Assembly: GCA_964556885.1 (NCBI GenBank)
Contig: CAZKYP010000231.1
Coordinates: 1-5,298 of the forward strand
Origin: CAZKYP01 sp964556885
Lineage (GTDB): Bacteria; Planctomycetota; Phycisphaerae; Sedimentisphaerales; Anaerobacaceae
DNA: 5,298 nucleotides
Reading direction: 5' to 3'
The notes under the pieces are model-generated. The model was not told where the DNA came from. It searched no databases and saw only the letters and a program-made list of their open reading frames with translations. A program made the translations under genes and the position numbers. This document shows, piece by piece, positions 1-4,603 of the stretch (its first letter is position 1; every line of letters starts with the position of its first letter).

Positions 1-248
1 TCATTCGGCCTCATTAAATCAATAGCCGTCATGCCCATTTTTTTAACAGCCATGCAAAATTCATCAAGCGGGATTCTGCCATAACACCACCTGCTGACAG
101 ACTGGTTGATTTTGCCGTTCTTAACAACTCGTTCTACATTGGCAGGTCCGGCTTGTCCCATAGTAGTTAACGCTCCGCCGGCCGCACCAGCAGCCAAAAG
201 AGTCGTATTACGCATAAAAGTTCTTCTGGAAAGTTTTTCCGGGTCCAT
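1..248 (-). CDS. Tat-exported TIM-barrel sugar isomerase/epimerase-like protein (hydroxypyruvate isomerase-like), N-terminal part
   Basis: Only the first 82 codons are in the window; the gene runs off the left edge. The protein opens with a twin-arginine signal: SRRTFM at residues 7-12, then a hydrophobic Ala/Gly/Leu stretch to about residue 30. Export through the Tat pathway in folded form is therefore likely. The mature start carries INQSVSRWCYGRIPLDEFC (about residues 47-65) and then KKMGMTAIDL. This resembles the first beta strand and helix of xylose-isomerase-like TIM barrels annotated as hydroxypyruvate isomerase or sugar phosphate isomerase/epimerase. That assignment is from family memory; the metal and substrate residues lie outside the window. 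The ATG at 248 is chosen because AAGGTGG lies a few bases upstream and it places the RR motif correctly. It follows the proS stop by 48 nt on the same strand, so it may be read through from proS. Substrate unknown. Confidence 0.8.
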   Translation of the reverse strand, partial: MDPEKLSRRTFMRNTTLLAAGAAGGALTTMGQAGPANVERVVKNGKINQSVSRWCYGRIPLDEFCMAVKKMGMTAIDLMRPN

Positions 249-296
249 ACATCCCACCTTTCTTCGTCCGGGTTTAATCCGGCTTCGTTTATAACA

Positions 297-2036
297 TCAC
301 GCATTGAGTTTTTCTTTCAACGAATCGATAAGTTCAATTGCTTTTCCAATCACTTTATCGATAGGTACCCTTTCACTTGCAGATTCGCTGCGCAGCTTTA
401 TCTCTACGTTGCCTTCAGCAAGGGCTTTTTTGCCGACAGTGATTCTTATCGGTATGCCGATCAGGTCGGCATCCTTGAATTTCCCACCGGCGCGCATGAT
501 CCTGTCGTCCAGCAATACATCTACGCCGCTATCGAGCAGCTTCTGGTAGATGTCCTCTGCAACCTTCGCCACCTCATCATCGTCCTGGTTGACGCAGGTG
601 ACTATAACCTCGAACGGAGCGATACTAATGGGCCAGATAATTCCATTCTCATCATTGCCAAGCTCAATCGCCGAAGCGAGGATTCGATTTATGCCTATGC
701 CGTAGCAACCCATTATACAGGGCTTTTCTTCGCCCTGCTCGTCGAGAAATTTCGCTCCGAGTTTTACACTGTACTTGGTACCGAGTTTGAATACCTGCCC
801 GATTTCGATACCCTTCTTGAACAGCAGCTTTTTGCCGTTATAAGTGTCATCTTCCTGAGCGTAACGAATATCAGCAAGTACAACATTGCTGCCCCCAAGC
901 GAAAAATCCCTGCCGGGCACAACGTTCCTGATATGGTAGTCGGTTTTATTGGCCCCGGTGATCCACACAGGCATAGCCGCTACTGCATGGTCTATGATTA
1001 TGGTACTGACTTCCTTAGATAATCCCACCGGCCCGGCAAAGCCGACCTTCGCTCCGGTAGCTTTTTCTATTACAGCCTCATCGGCCAGCTCGATATGTTT
1101 GCCACCGAAAGCCAATGTCAATTTCTCCCCGTTAACATCCTGGTCGCCACGCACAAGAACTGCTATCGTTTTTCCCTCGCTCGAATATATCAGCGTCTTG
1201 ACCATCTGCTCTGGTTTTGTATTCAGGAAGGCACAAACCGCTTCGATTGAGCCGATATTCGGCGTATGAACCTCTTGTATCGGGGGAATTTCGCCATCGG
1301 CTGCTATCTTTGGCAGCGGATCTATGGTGGCCCTTTCGAGATTGGCCGCATAGGAGCCGTCTTCGGCATAAACGATGGTATCCTCGCCGGATTCACACGG
1401 GACAGTAAACTGGTGCGAGCCGGAACCGCCCATCTCGCCTACCTCGGCCTCCACAATAACGTATTCAATCCCGCAACGCGTGAAGATTCTGCAATAGGCA
1501 TCATACATCGCTTTATACGACTTATCCAGCCCTTCGGCGTCGGCATCGAAGCTGTATGCGTCTTTCATTATGAACTCACGGGACCTGATAGCGCCGAACC
1601 GCGGCCGGAACTCGTCGCGGAACTTTGCGCTTATCTGGTAAAGATTGAATGGAAGCTGCTTGTATGAATTGACCTCGCCGGAAGCAAGAAAAGTAACAAC
1701 TTCTTCGGCGGTTGGCCCCAGTACGTTCATCCTGCCATGACGGTCTTCGAGGCAGAACATAGTCGGCCCGTAGTCTGTGCTGCGGCCGGTCCTGTCCCAC
1801 AACTCTTTCGGCTGCATCGAAGGTACGAGAATTTCCTGGGCGCCGGCTCTGTTGATTTCTTCCCGTACGATAGCTATAATTTTAAGCAGGCATCGCAGAC
1901 CGAGCGGCAGATACGTATATGTACCGCTGGAGACCTTACGAGCCAGGCCGGCACGAATCATCAACTGATGACTGATTACCTCTGCATCGGCGGGCACCTC
2001 TTTGACCGTAGGTATGAACATTCGGCTGTATCTCAT
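297..2036 (-). CDS. proS: Prolyl-tRNA synthetase, bacterial type with editing domain
   Basis: Cytoplasmic class II aminoacyl-tRNA synthetase that charges tRNA-Pro with proline using ATP. The product is 579 residues, close to the E. coli enzyme at about 572. The N-terminus (VPADAEVISHQLMIRAGLARK, residues 14-34) is typical of the family. Motif 2 is FRDEFRPRFGAIRSREF (139-155) and motif 3 contains GCYGIGINR (443-451). Between them, about residues 225-400, lies the inserted YbaK-like editing domain, with the PEQMVKTLIY segment near 275-284, expected to clear mischarged Ala-tRNA-Pro. The C-terminal anticodon-binding domain starts near 470 (APFEVIVT) and includes DDR and KFKDADLIGIP. The usual GPTHEE loop reads GPTAEE (108-112), a small variation. 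The frame is open upstream to a TTG at 2087, but the ATG at 2036 is preferred. It has AAGGGA about 7 bases upstream and matches the family N-terminus, whereas the TTG would sit almost at the predicted transcription start. The stop is TGA. Confidence 0.97.
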   Translation of the reverse strand: MRYSRMFIPTVKEVPADAEVISHQLMIRAGLARKVSSGTYTYLPLGLRCLLKIIAIVREEINRAGAQEILVPSMQPKELWDRTGRSTDYGPTMFCLEDRHGRMNVLGPTAEEVVTFLASGEVNSYKQLPFNLYQISAKFRDEFRPRFGAIRSREFIMKDAYSFDADAEGLDKSYKAMYDAYCRIFTRCGIEYVIVEAEVGEMGGSGSHQFTVPCESGEDTIVYAEDGSYAANLERATIDPLPKIAADGEIPPIQEVHTPNIGSIEAVCAFLNTKPEQMVKTLIYSSEGKTIAVLVRGDQDVNGEKLTLAFGGKHIELADEAVIEKATGAKVGFAGPVGLSKEVSTIIIDHAVAAMPVWITGANKTDYHIRNVVPGRDFSLGGSNVVLADIRYAQEDDTYNGKKLLFKKGIEIGQVFKLGTKYSVKLGAKFLDEQGEEKPCIMGCYGIGINRILASAIELGNDENGIIWPISIAPFEVIVTCVNQDDDEVAKVAEDIYQKLLDSGVDVLLDDRIMRAGGKFKDADLIGIPIRITVGKKALAEGNVEIKLRSESASERVPIDKVIGKAIELIDSLKEKLNA

Positions 2037-2098
2037 ATTTCGTCCCTTGTAGTTCGTCAATCCAAGATTGTACTTAGCGTAAATCAATTAAGAAGCCG

Positions 2099-2127
2099 TT
2101 TATAGCCAAAAAACAACGTCTTTGCAA
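2099..2127 (-). promoter_or_regulatory. Sigma-70-like promoter of proS
   Basis: Read on the minus strand there is TTGCAA (2122-2127), a 17-bp spacer and TATAAA (2099-2104). This puts the transcription start near 2092 and leaves a leader of about 55 nt before the proS ATG at 2036. The leader is too short for a T-box or another large aminoacyl-tRNA synthetase riboswitch. Assigned from consensus match and position only. Confidence 0.65.
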
Positions 2128-2184
2128 GGATATTTCGTGACGTTCAAAAACGAGGTGAGAAAAAGGAATTTACCCTCAATTTTC

Positions 2185-2213
2185 TTGCAAAAGCGGCTTT
2201 TTATTTGTAAATT
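2185..2213 (+). promoter_or_regulatory. Sigma-70-like promoter of the tRNA-Lys gene
   Basis: TTGCAA (2185-2190), a 17-bp spacer and TAAATT (2208-2213), pointing toward the tRNA that begins at 2244. Initiation near 2220 would give a 5' leader of about 24 nt, to be removed by RNase P. The -35 element shares TTGCAAA with the divergent proS promoter. Confidence 0.55.
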
Positions 2214-2243
2214 TAAGGAAAGTATGCTTTTATTGAGAGTTCC

Positions 2244-2316
<73 letters not shown>

Positions 2317-2327
2317 TTAATATTCCC

Positions 2328-2352
2328 GCCGCTGTCAATCGATGACAGCGGC
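2328..2352 (+). terminator. Strong hairpin behind tRNA-Lys, probable intrinsic terminator
   Basis: A perfect 10-bp stem, GCCGCTGTCA (2328-2337) with TGACAGCGGC (2343-2352), closed by a 5-base loop and starting 11 nt after the tRNA. The following T-tract is poor (TTCTAAATT), so it may be a weak terminator or mainly a 3' processing block. On the opposite strand it could also stop transcripts arriving from the lipoprotein gene, but no T-run follows there either. Confidence 0.6.
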
Positions 2353-2414
2353 TTCTAAATTAGCTCTTCATATCCCCGCTTCTTTTATATCTGTATAGAG
2401 CTTTTTTGCTCAAT

Positions 2415-2867
2415 TTATTTCCAGCGTGTACGTCTCATACTTGCTGTAAAACACAAAAACTCCGCCGGGTTATCCGCTGTTCCTACCTCATCTTTCCACC
2501 ACGGGCCGTAACTGTCTGGTGCCATATGTTTCGGCGCCCAGACCTCATACGGCTTAACGCCCAGATAAAGACCATATCCACCCAGAGAGATTGAGATATA
2601 TGGAAATATGATAAACGGACTGCGAAGGACAAAAACCGGTTTATCACCATCCCAGGGATTTTCGCCCCATTTGCCGTAAGGGTCAACCAGCTTGCCATAG
2701 AGTATAGAAAACTTTAATCCCCAGCCGTTCGGGTCATATTGTTTTTTATCTGAATCGTACCATAGCCCCTGTTCGTGCTTACCTAAATGAAGGTCAAGGC
2801 CGCCGACCTTGGGGACAGAAGAACAGCCCGCACAAAACAAGATAGAGAAGAAAATGAAGTATCTCAT
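2415..2867 (-). CDS. Small putative lipoprotein of unknown function
   Basis: A 150-residue protein I do not recognise. It starts with a short type II signal: MRY, then hydrophobic FIFFSILF, then CAGC with the candidate lipidated cysteine at residue 15, followed by Ser-Ser. That predicts a membrane-anchored lipoprotein, probably outer-membrane, since no Asp is at +2. The lipobox has Cys rather than the usual Leu at -3, which is slightly atypical. The mature part is rich in Gly, Pro, Trp and Tyr. Notable segments are YGKLVDPYGKWGENPWDGDK (57-76), a hydrophobic LRSPFIIFPYISISLGGYGL (81-100), and a basic end RRTRWK. There is no clear Shine-Dalgarno before the ATG at 2867, which is odd beside its neighbours. 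It lies downstream of the toxin gene on the same strand after a 145-bp gap, so it is probably a separate unit. Coding composition and the signal peptide argue it is real; no function is offered. Confidence 0.75.
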   Translation of the reverse strand: MRYFIFFSILFCAGCSSVPKVGGLDLHLGKHEQGLWYDSDKKQYDPNGWGLKFSILYGKLVDPYGKWGENPWDGDKPVFVLRSPFIIFPYISISLGGYGLYLGVKPYEVWAPKHMAPDSYGPWWKDEVGTADNPAEFLCFTASMRRTRWK

Positions 2868-2897
2868 ATTACTATTTCATTGCCCGGTTTTATATCG

Positions 2898-2911
2898 TGA
2901 GCTTTGTCGAA
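2898..2911. repeat. Fragment resembling a dispersed intergenic repeat
   Basis: TGAGCTTTGTCGAA sits in the non-coding gap between the lipoprotein and toxin genes. It resembles the widely seen environmental-genome repeat built on CCTGAGCTTTGTCGAAGG. A related piece in the other orientation, CTCAGGACAAG, occurs at 4514-4524. Recognition is from memory of such repeats, not a search. Confidence 0.35.
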
Positions 2912-2973
2912 CGGCCGCTGTGGAAATCGATTGTTTCGTCAATTTATGCCTTAGGTATAATCAAGATTTGCAC

Positions 2974-3008
2974 CAATAAAAATCAGGTGTCTACCCAAAT
3001 ATTCACCT
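2974..3008 (-). terminator. Weak possible terminator after the toxin gene
   Basis: Just after the toxin stop, the minus strand reads AGGTG (3004-3008), a 14-base loop, CACCT (2985-2989), then GATTTTTATT. Position and T-run fit an intrinsic terminator, but the stem has only five pairs. Confidence 0.3.
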
Positions 3009-3012
3009 ATTT

Positions 3013-3381
3013 TCAAATCTCCCCGAGCATGCGCTGCACAGTATTAAGAAGCTGAGGGATATCCCGTTGGCAAATCTTGTAAATTTCCTCGGCGTCGATA
3101 TCGAAATAGTCATGAGCAAGGACATTCCGAAGACCGATGACGCCATGCCAGTCGATTTCGGGATATTTGCCAAGCCATTGGCCGTCGGTTTCGTTGTCGA
3201 TTTTCTTGAAACTCTCCCCCACCGCAATTAACATCATAGCAATGGCGTCGAGCTTGTCGAGATTGTCATCATTGGCCGTAAAATCATCCGGTGATCGAAT
3301 ATTCGATGAGCGTCTCTGAATGCGATGCAGAGATTCCTCTATCTGTTCCAACTTCTCACGGAGCAGCGTCCTATCAGGCAT
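3013..3381 (-). CDS. hepT: HEPN-domain ribonuclease toxin of a type VII toxin-antitoxin pair (HepT-like, DUF86)
   Basis: A 122-residue, mostly helical protein of the HEPN/DUF86 toxin family. The catalytic signature RX4HXY is intact as RNVLAHDY, with Arg85, His90 and Tyr92. In characterised HepT proteins the Arg and His carry RNA cleavage, and the Tyr is the residue that the MntA partner AMPylates to silence the toxin. Supporting family features are the helix with LDAIAMMLIAVGESFKKI (44-61) and WHGVIGLRN before the motif. The length is usual for the family. The ATG at 3381 has GGGAGG six bases upstream, and the gene overlaps the end of the antitoxin gene by 8 nt, so the two are probably translationally coupled. 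All catalytic residues are present, so I expect an active toxin. RNA target unknown: published homologues cleave mRNA or the 3' ends of tRNA. Confidence 0.92.
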   Translation of the reverse strand: MPDRTLLREKLEQIEESLHRIQRRSSNIRSPDDFTANDDNLDKLDAIAMMLIAVGESFKKIDNETDGQWLGKYPEIDWHGVIGLRNVLAHDYFDIDAEEIYKICQRDIPQLLNTVQRMLGEI

Positions 3382-3679
3382 AACGGGCCTCCCTGTCGAT
3401 TCGAGCTTTCAGGTAACGATTCATTTTATCGCGGTAGCGGATGACATCGACCGGGCGCTGAAAATTCTTTTCGAGCGTCTCTTTAATGTGCACTACGTAA
3501 AACAAATCCGGCTCTCGCATCTCGACTACTACGTCGATATCGCTGTTTTTGCCCAGTTCGTCCCGGGCCGCAGAGCCGAAAACTCCGATTTTTATAACTC
3601 CATAGAGGCGTTCGAATTGCGACAGGTGATTTCTTAATTCCCGCAATACATCATCGCGGCTTAATTTGCCTTCGTCCAT
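3374..3679 (-). CDS. mntA: MNT-domain nucleotidyltransferase antitoxin (MntA-like)
   Basis: A 101-residue minimal nucleotidyltransferase. The pol-beta signature GSX10DXD is complete: Gly35-Ser36 in GVFGSAAR, then Asp47 and Asp49 in NSDIDVVV. A third acidic residue, Asp78, is in RPVDVI. These residues bind metal and ATP. Characterised MntA antitoxins use them to transfer AMP to the tyrosine of the HEPN toxin. The toxin encoded next to it has that tyrosine (Tyr92). The gene is first in the operon, starts at the ATG at 3679 with a strong GAGGTGG site four bases upstream, and has a consensus-like promoter about 60 bp away. Length is normal for the family and there is no disruption. The pairing with a HEPN gene, not the domain alone, supports antitoxin rather than a general nucleotidyltransferase. 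Confidence 0.92.
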   Translation of the reverse strand: MDEGKLSRDDVLRELRNHLSQFERLYGVIKIGVFGSAARDELGKNSDIDVVVEMREPDLFYVVHIKETLEKNFQRPVDVIRYRDKMNRYLKARIDREARYA

Positions 3680-3741
3680 ACTGCCACCTCAATAATTAAT
3701 CCCAATAAGTCAGGACGCCTTAGGTATTCATGCCTTCGATA

Positions 3742-3770
3742 TTTATACCACAGGTACAGTAAATATTCAA
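3742..3770 (-). promoter_or_regulatory. Strong promoter of the mntA-hepT operon, with a small operator-like palindrome
   Basis: On the minus strand there is TTGAAT (3765-3770), a 17-bp spacer and TATAAA (3742-3747), preceded by TGG as in an extended -10. The spacer edge holds an inverted repeat, TACC-ACA-GGTA (3746-3756), which touches the -10 and could be an operator. Transcription would begin near 3735, giving a leader of about 55 nt. Consensus inference only. Confidence 0.65.
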
Positions 3771-4059
3771 TATCATAGATTCGGCCGCTGAGAACTCGTT
3801 CGTGGTTCGTCGTTGTCTTCCTGAGAAGTCAGGAATCCAGAATCGTATAGTTGCGGCTACGCCCCACCAGGTTCAATTACCAGAGAGAGATTCATCATAC
3901 CCAAATTAACTTCCTGAACCATTATCGGAAAATGTAGAATCATTTGGCAAATAATATTAACAAACATTTCAAAACTTAACCCAGACGTGACTCATAGTCC
4001 GTTGACCCATCGTCAATATCATGCTTTGCTTATTTAAACAACATATTTGGAGTCTGACT
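3771..4059. other. Non-coding stretch with short repeats and inverted repeats
   Basis: Together with the operon leader this makes about 380 bp without a gene. It begins with CGGCCGCTG (3782-3790), then the stuttered GTTCGTGGTTCGTCGTTG, and a perfect hairpin (3818-3835). From about 3880 it becomes AT-rich. Just before the XRE-like start at 4060 are two short inverted repeats, GACT-CAT-AGTC (3989-3999) and TTGAC-CCATC-GTCAA (4002-4016), which could be regulator sites. I see no convincing promoter for the plus-strand frames. Confidence 0.5.
3818..3835. repeat. Perfect 7-bp inverted repeat (hairpin)
   Basis: TTCCTGA (3818-3824), loop GAAG, TCAGGAA (3829-3835). No T-run follows on either strand, so it does not look like a terminator. 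Together with the neighbouring stuttered GTTCGTGGTTCGT it resembles intergenic repeat debris. Confidence 0.4.
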
Positions 4060-4146
4060 ATGGGAAAACGATATCCTCAGATACAGTATAAAATAGGTGA
4101 AAGAATTAAGGAACTTCACGAAAAGAAACTGGGGCAAACTTTTTAG
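4060..4146 (+). pseudogene. Truncated start of an XRE-type helix-turn-helix regulator
   Basis: An ATG with a GGAG site seven bases upstream opens a 28-codon frame ending in TAG. The peptide contains YKIGERIKELHEKK. This is the typical first helix of XRE/Cro-type regulators, where IGERIKELREKKGLTQ would normally lead into the DNA-binding helices. Here the frame closes after LGQTF, so the helix-turn-helix is lost. I searched the other two plus frames downstream for a frameshifted continuation and saw none that looks like this fold. The surrounding DNA is AT-rich (about 35% G+C over 4021-4080, by count), unlike the neighbouring genes. It could instead be a genuine micro-protein that keeps only the first helix. 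Confidence 0.45.
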
Positions 4147-4183
4147 AGTACATATTCCATATAAAGATTGAAAGATTATTCGT

Positions 4184-4360
4184 ATGGATAATTCTAAAAT
4201 ATCTATAAGCTCTAATATGACTTTAGGGGACATCAGACATATTCTATCTGAACTTGCAAAAGAAATAGGGTACAACTCCGAAGTGTGGCTTTCATGTGAC
4301 GAGGAAGGCAATGAATTTCTACCAATGTCTGCGAATAAGGAAGTAAGTATCGGTTTTTAA
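4184..4360 (+). CDS. Small hypothetical protein, 58 residues
   Basis: The ATG at 4184 to TAA at 4358-4360 encodes a well-proportioned small protein: a polar N-terminus, the helix LGDIRHILSELAKEIG (14-29), then strand-like SEVWLSCDEEGNEFLPM (31-47) and a short tail. The layout, a helix followed by hydrophobic-VWLS plus acidic DEEGN-FLP, reminds me of small uncharacterised phage and plasmid proteins. I cannot name a family. The Shine-Dalgarno is weak (GAAAG about 10 bases upstream). An in-frame TGA at 4169 excludes a longer form, and an internal ATG at 4217 is an alternative start. It overlaps a 93-codon minus-strand open frame that looks like a non-coding shadow. It lies 37 nt after the truncated XRE-like frame and may belong to the same acquired remnant. 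Confidence 0.5.
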   Translation: MDNSKISISSNMTLGDIRHILSELAKEIGYNSEVWLSCDEEGNEFLPMSANKEVSIGF

Positions 4361-4412
4361 AATCTGACAATCAATATTAGCCCAAAAAATACACAAAAAC
4401 AAGGAGAATTCT

Positions 4413-4484
4413 GTGGCCTGCGGCCGCAGGTCTCCCGAATATCGAATATCTCCACAGGATGCCTTATGGCAGAAAAAGGAATAA
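4413..4484 (+). CDS. Possible 23-residue leader peptide or micro-ORF
   Basis: A GTG start is preceded by a perfect AAGGAG at 4401-4406 with a 6-base gap, the best ribosome-binding site in the plus-strand island. The 23 codons end in TAA. The stop shares its last A with the ATG at 4484 of a following frame (TAATG), a translational-coupling layout. The peptide ends in SPEYRISPQDALWQKKE. However, the frame runs across a 14-bp palindrome and a tandem repeat, so it may be an accident of repeat sequence. No family recognised. Confidence 0.25.
   Translation: MACGRRSPEYRISPQDALWQKKE
4417..4430. repeat. Perfect 14-bp GC-rich palindrome
   Basis: CCTGCGGCCGCAGG is fully self-complementary and stands out in AT-rich surroundings. 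It begins 11 bases after a strong Shine-Dalgarno-like AAGGAG (4401-4406). Folded in RNA it would lie just inside the putative GTG frame. Confidence 0.6.
4436..4450. repeat. Tandem 7-mer CGAATAT, two copies
   Basis: CGAATAT at 4436-4442 is repeated at 4443-4449, followed by C. It resembles the stuttered CGAATATCGAATATC stretches found in intergenic DNA of some environmental bacteria (from memory, not searched). Confidence 0.5.
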
Positions 4485-4603
4485 TGAATCCATTCGATCC
4501 CGATAAATCGGGACTCAGGACAAGTTTCGAAGTTTTGTTCAACGAATTATGTCCTGAAGATATTAACCAGCTTATTTTTTTGTCAGTAGTCCCGGCTTTT
4601 TAG
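4466..4603 (+). CDS. Possible 45-residue hypothetical protein running into the 3' end of the ATPase gene
   Basis: The frame opens at the ATG at 4466 (AGGA about 7 bases upstream) or at the ATG at 4484, which overlaps the previous micro-ORF stop as TAATG. It closes with TAG at 4601-4603. From 4484 the peptide begins MNPFDPDKSGLRTSFEVLF, continues NELCPEDINQL and ends in a hydrophobic FLSVVPAF. The middle part has a protein-like composition, but its last 32 bases are antisense to the ATPase coding end. The inverted repeat at 4498-4513 lies inside it. I do not recognise it, and a spurious frame over repeat DNA is equally likely. Confidence 0.25.
   Translation: MAEKGIMNPFDPDKSGLRTSFEVLFNELCPEDINQLIFLSVVPAF
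4498..4513. repeat. Inverted repeat TCCCGAT-AA-ATCGGGA
   Basis: Perfect 7-base arms (4498-4504 and 4507-4513) around AA. It lies 59 bases beyond the ATPase stop but has no T-run on either strand, so a simple terminator is unlikely. The motif resembles a palindrome dispersed in many environmental genomes. CTCAGGACAAG follows directly, part of another common intergenic repeat. Confidence 0.5.

Noticed and set aside
2037..2087. Extension of proS to a TTG at 2087
   Set aside because: The extra 17 residues do not match the family N-terminus, and the TTG lies about 5 nt from the predicted transcription start. The ATG at 2036 has a good ribosome-binding site.
2037..2098. T-box or other riboswitch before proS
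   Set aside because: The predicted leader is about 55 nt, with no specifier loop, T-box sequence or terminator/antiterminator pair.
949..2105. Several plus-strand open frames (949-1269, 1266-1667, 1737-2105) opposite proS
   Set aside because: They are antisense shadows of a well-conserved synthetase gene, with no ribosome-binding sites or protein-like motifs.
2398..2411. GAGC-TTTTTT-GCTC inverted repeat near the end of the lipoprotein gene
   Set aside because: The stem is only four pairs and the T-run is in the loop rather than after the stem, so it does not qualify as a terminator.
3137..3637. Plus-strand frames opposite the toxin-antitoxin genes
   Set aside because: Antisense shadows; the minus-strand genes carry complete catalytic motifs.
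3793..3815. Stuttered GTTCGTGGTTCGT as a start of a CRISPR array
   Set aside because: The repeats are very short and adjacent, with no regular spacer spacing; no CRISPR-type pattern occurs anywhere in the window.
4030..4311. 93-codon minus-strand frame opposite the 58-residue protein
   Set aside because: Its product is low in complexity, Ser/Ile/Leu/Phe-rich, with no recognisable domain. The plus-strand frame there has a much more protein-like composition.
4357..4542. 61-codon minus-strand frame downstream of the ATPase gene
   Set aside because: It runs across the palindromes and tandem repeat and has no domain-like features; probably repeat-derived.
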